Origin: a virus
DNA length: 37,404 nucleotides
Reading direction: 5' to 3' (one strand)
IMG/VR virus record: IMGVR_UViG_3300025697_000069
Location: 1-37,404 of that record
The notes beneath the pieces were generated by a model that did no database searches, was not told where the DNA came from, and saw only the letters and a program-made list of their open reading frames with translations. Shown piece after piece: positions 37,045 through 37,404 of the stretch (position 1 is the stretch's first letter; each line of letters begins with the position of its first letter). The position numbers and the translations under genes were made by a program.

Positions 37045-37404
37045 AAGAAGTTGATGAGAAACAAATCATTGACCAACTCTTTAAAGAAAAAGACAATTAC
37101 CAGAAGACTAACGAAGACTCAAGGAATGAGGTAAACGACATCTATAATGCTTATATGGGTAGAATGGATGAAGTTAAGAAAGTTCCTTACTTTGAGCCTA
37201 TCTCTATACCTAAGCTAAGAACAGAGGTAGCCTACATTGTTCCCTTTATCTATTCAGGACAACCTGAAATAGAGATTGAGCCAGTAGGAGAAGAAGATAA
37301 AGCTATCTCACAAGTATTAGAGAAGATAGTAAACTACCGAATCTCTCAATCAATACCACAAGCCTATGAGAAGATAGAATCTTGGGTAAAACAATCAGTA
37401 ACCT
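37005..37404 (+). CDS. Portal protein, N-terminal part (runs off the window)
   Basis: The frame starts at ATG 37005 and leaves the window after 133 codons. The visible part has an acidic helical start (ETSTEEVKEVDEKQIIDQLF), then a segment typical of podovirus portals: YNAYMGRMDEVKKVPYFEPI, then SIPKLRTEVAYIVPFIYSGQ with PEIEIEPVG. It follows terminase, HNH and micro-genes and would be followed by scaffold and capsid in the genome order. The full protein (likely over 450 residues) is not in the window. Confidence 0.75.
   Translation, partial: MEQEYAETSTEEVKEVDEKQIIDQLFKEKDNYQKTNEDSRNEVNDIYNAYMGRMDEVKKVPYFEPISIPKLRTEVAYIVPFIYSGQPEIEIEPVGEEDKAISQVLEKIVNYRISQSIPQAYEKIESWVKQSVT

Noticed and set aside
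1-37404. Circular closure of the genome by joining the window ends
   Set aside because: Joining the portal frame at 37404 to base 1 gives an in-frame TAG after 133 codons, and the combined length is far too short for a portal, so sequence is missing between the ends.

Overview
The window is most of the genome of a tailed phage, probably a short-tailed (podovirus-like) one. It carries a terminase pair, the start of a portal gene, a scaffold-like gene, an N4-gp56-type major capsid protein, neck and tail-nozzle-like genes, two long internal or ejection-type proteins and several beta-rich fibre genes. I see no tape-measure protein, tail sheath, integrase or lysogeny repressor, and no CRISPR array, rRNA or tRNA. 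The DNA is AT-rich and uses the standard code (TGA is a stop). Almost all genes are on the + strand and packed tightly. Most starts have no Shine-Dalgarno (SD) sequence, only A/T-rich leaders, while promoters in the early region look like good sigma-70 promoters (TTGACA, 16-18 nt, TATAAT-like). The host cannot be named from this; it is a bacterium with a sigma-70-like factor and weak dependence on SD sequences. The two window ends do not join in frame, so the circle is not closed here.

Layout. (1) 1-2301: end of a gene upstream of the scaffold gene, scaffold, capsid, and a small GroES-like protein. (2) 2288-9325: a sugar cassette inside the virion operon: two glycosyltransferase genes, methyltransferases, GDP-mannose 4,6-dehydratase, a cupin and a DegT-family sugar aminotransferase, which fits making and transferring a GDP-perosamine-like sugar. 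(3) 9295-22965: neck, nozzle, internal virion and fibre/spike genes. (4) 22978-25018: holin-like and other small membrane proteins, Cys-rich small proteins, a C39-like endolysin, and a double terminator. (5) 25032-34140: the early region, with repeated promoters, a winged-helix replication initiator, DNA methyltransferase, SSB-like protein, Hjc-like resolvase, YopX-like protein, a membrane-anchored lysozyme that needs a frameshift, and many micro-genes. (6) 34144-37404: a strong promoter, a structured untranslated region, small and large terminase, an HNH endonuclease and the start of portal.

The most unusual content is RNA-level. Several long untranslated stretches have dense, specific self-complementarity: 25076-25243, 28103-28184, 31675-31994 (closed by a 24-position helix) and 34382-34760, together with short intergenic elements showing overlapping or pseudoknot-type pairing (108-167, 1935-1970, 28416-28466, 30263-30315, 36222-36262). 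Three of the long ones follow a promoter carrying the same extended box CTTGACAAATAA, and the fourth follows a consensus extended -10 promoter. Eight genes, all in the packaging and sugar parts of the late operon, start directly behind AACTCTA or AACTCT, which is not an SD sequence. One lysozyme domain has no start codon of its own and is reached only by a -1 shift at a TTTT run from a membrane-anchor reading frame.
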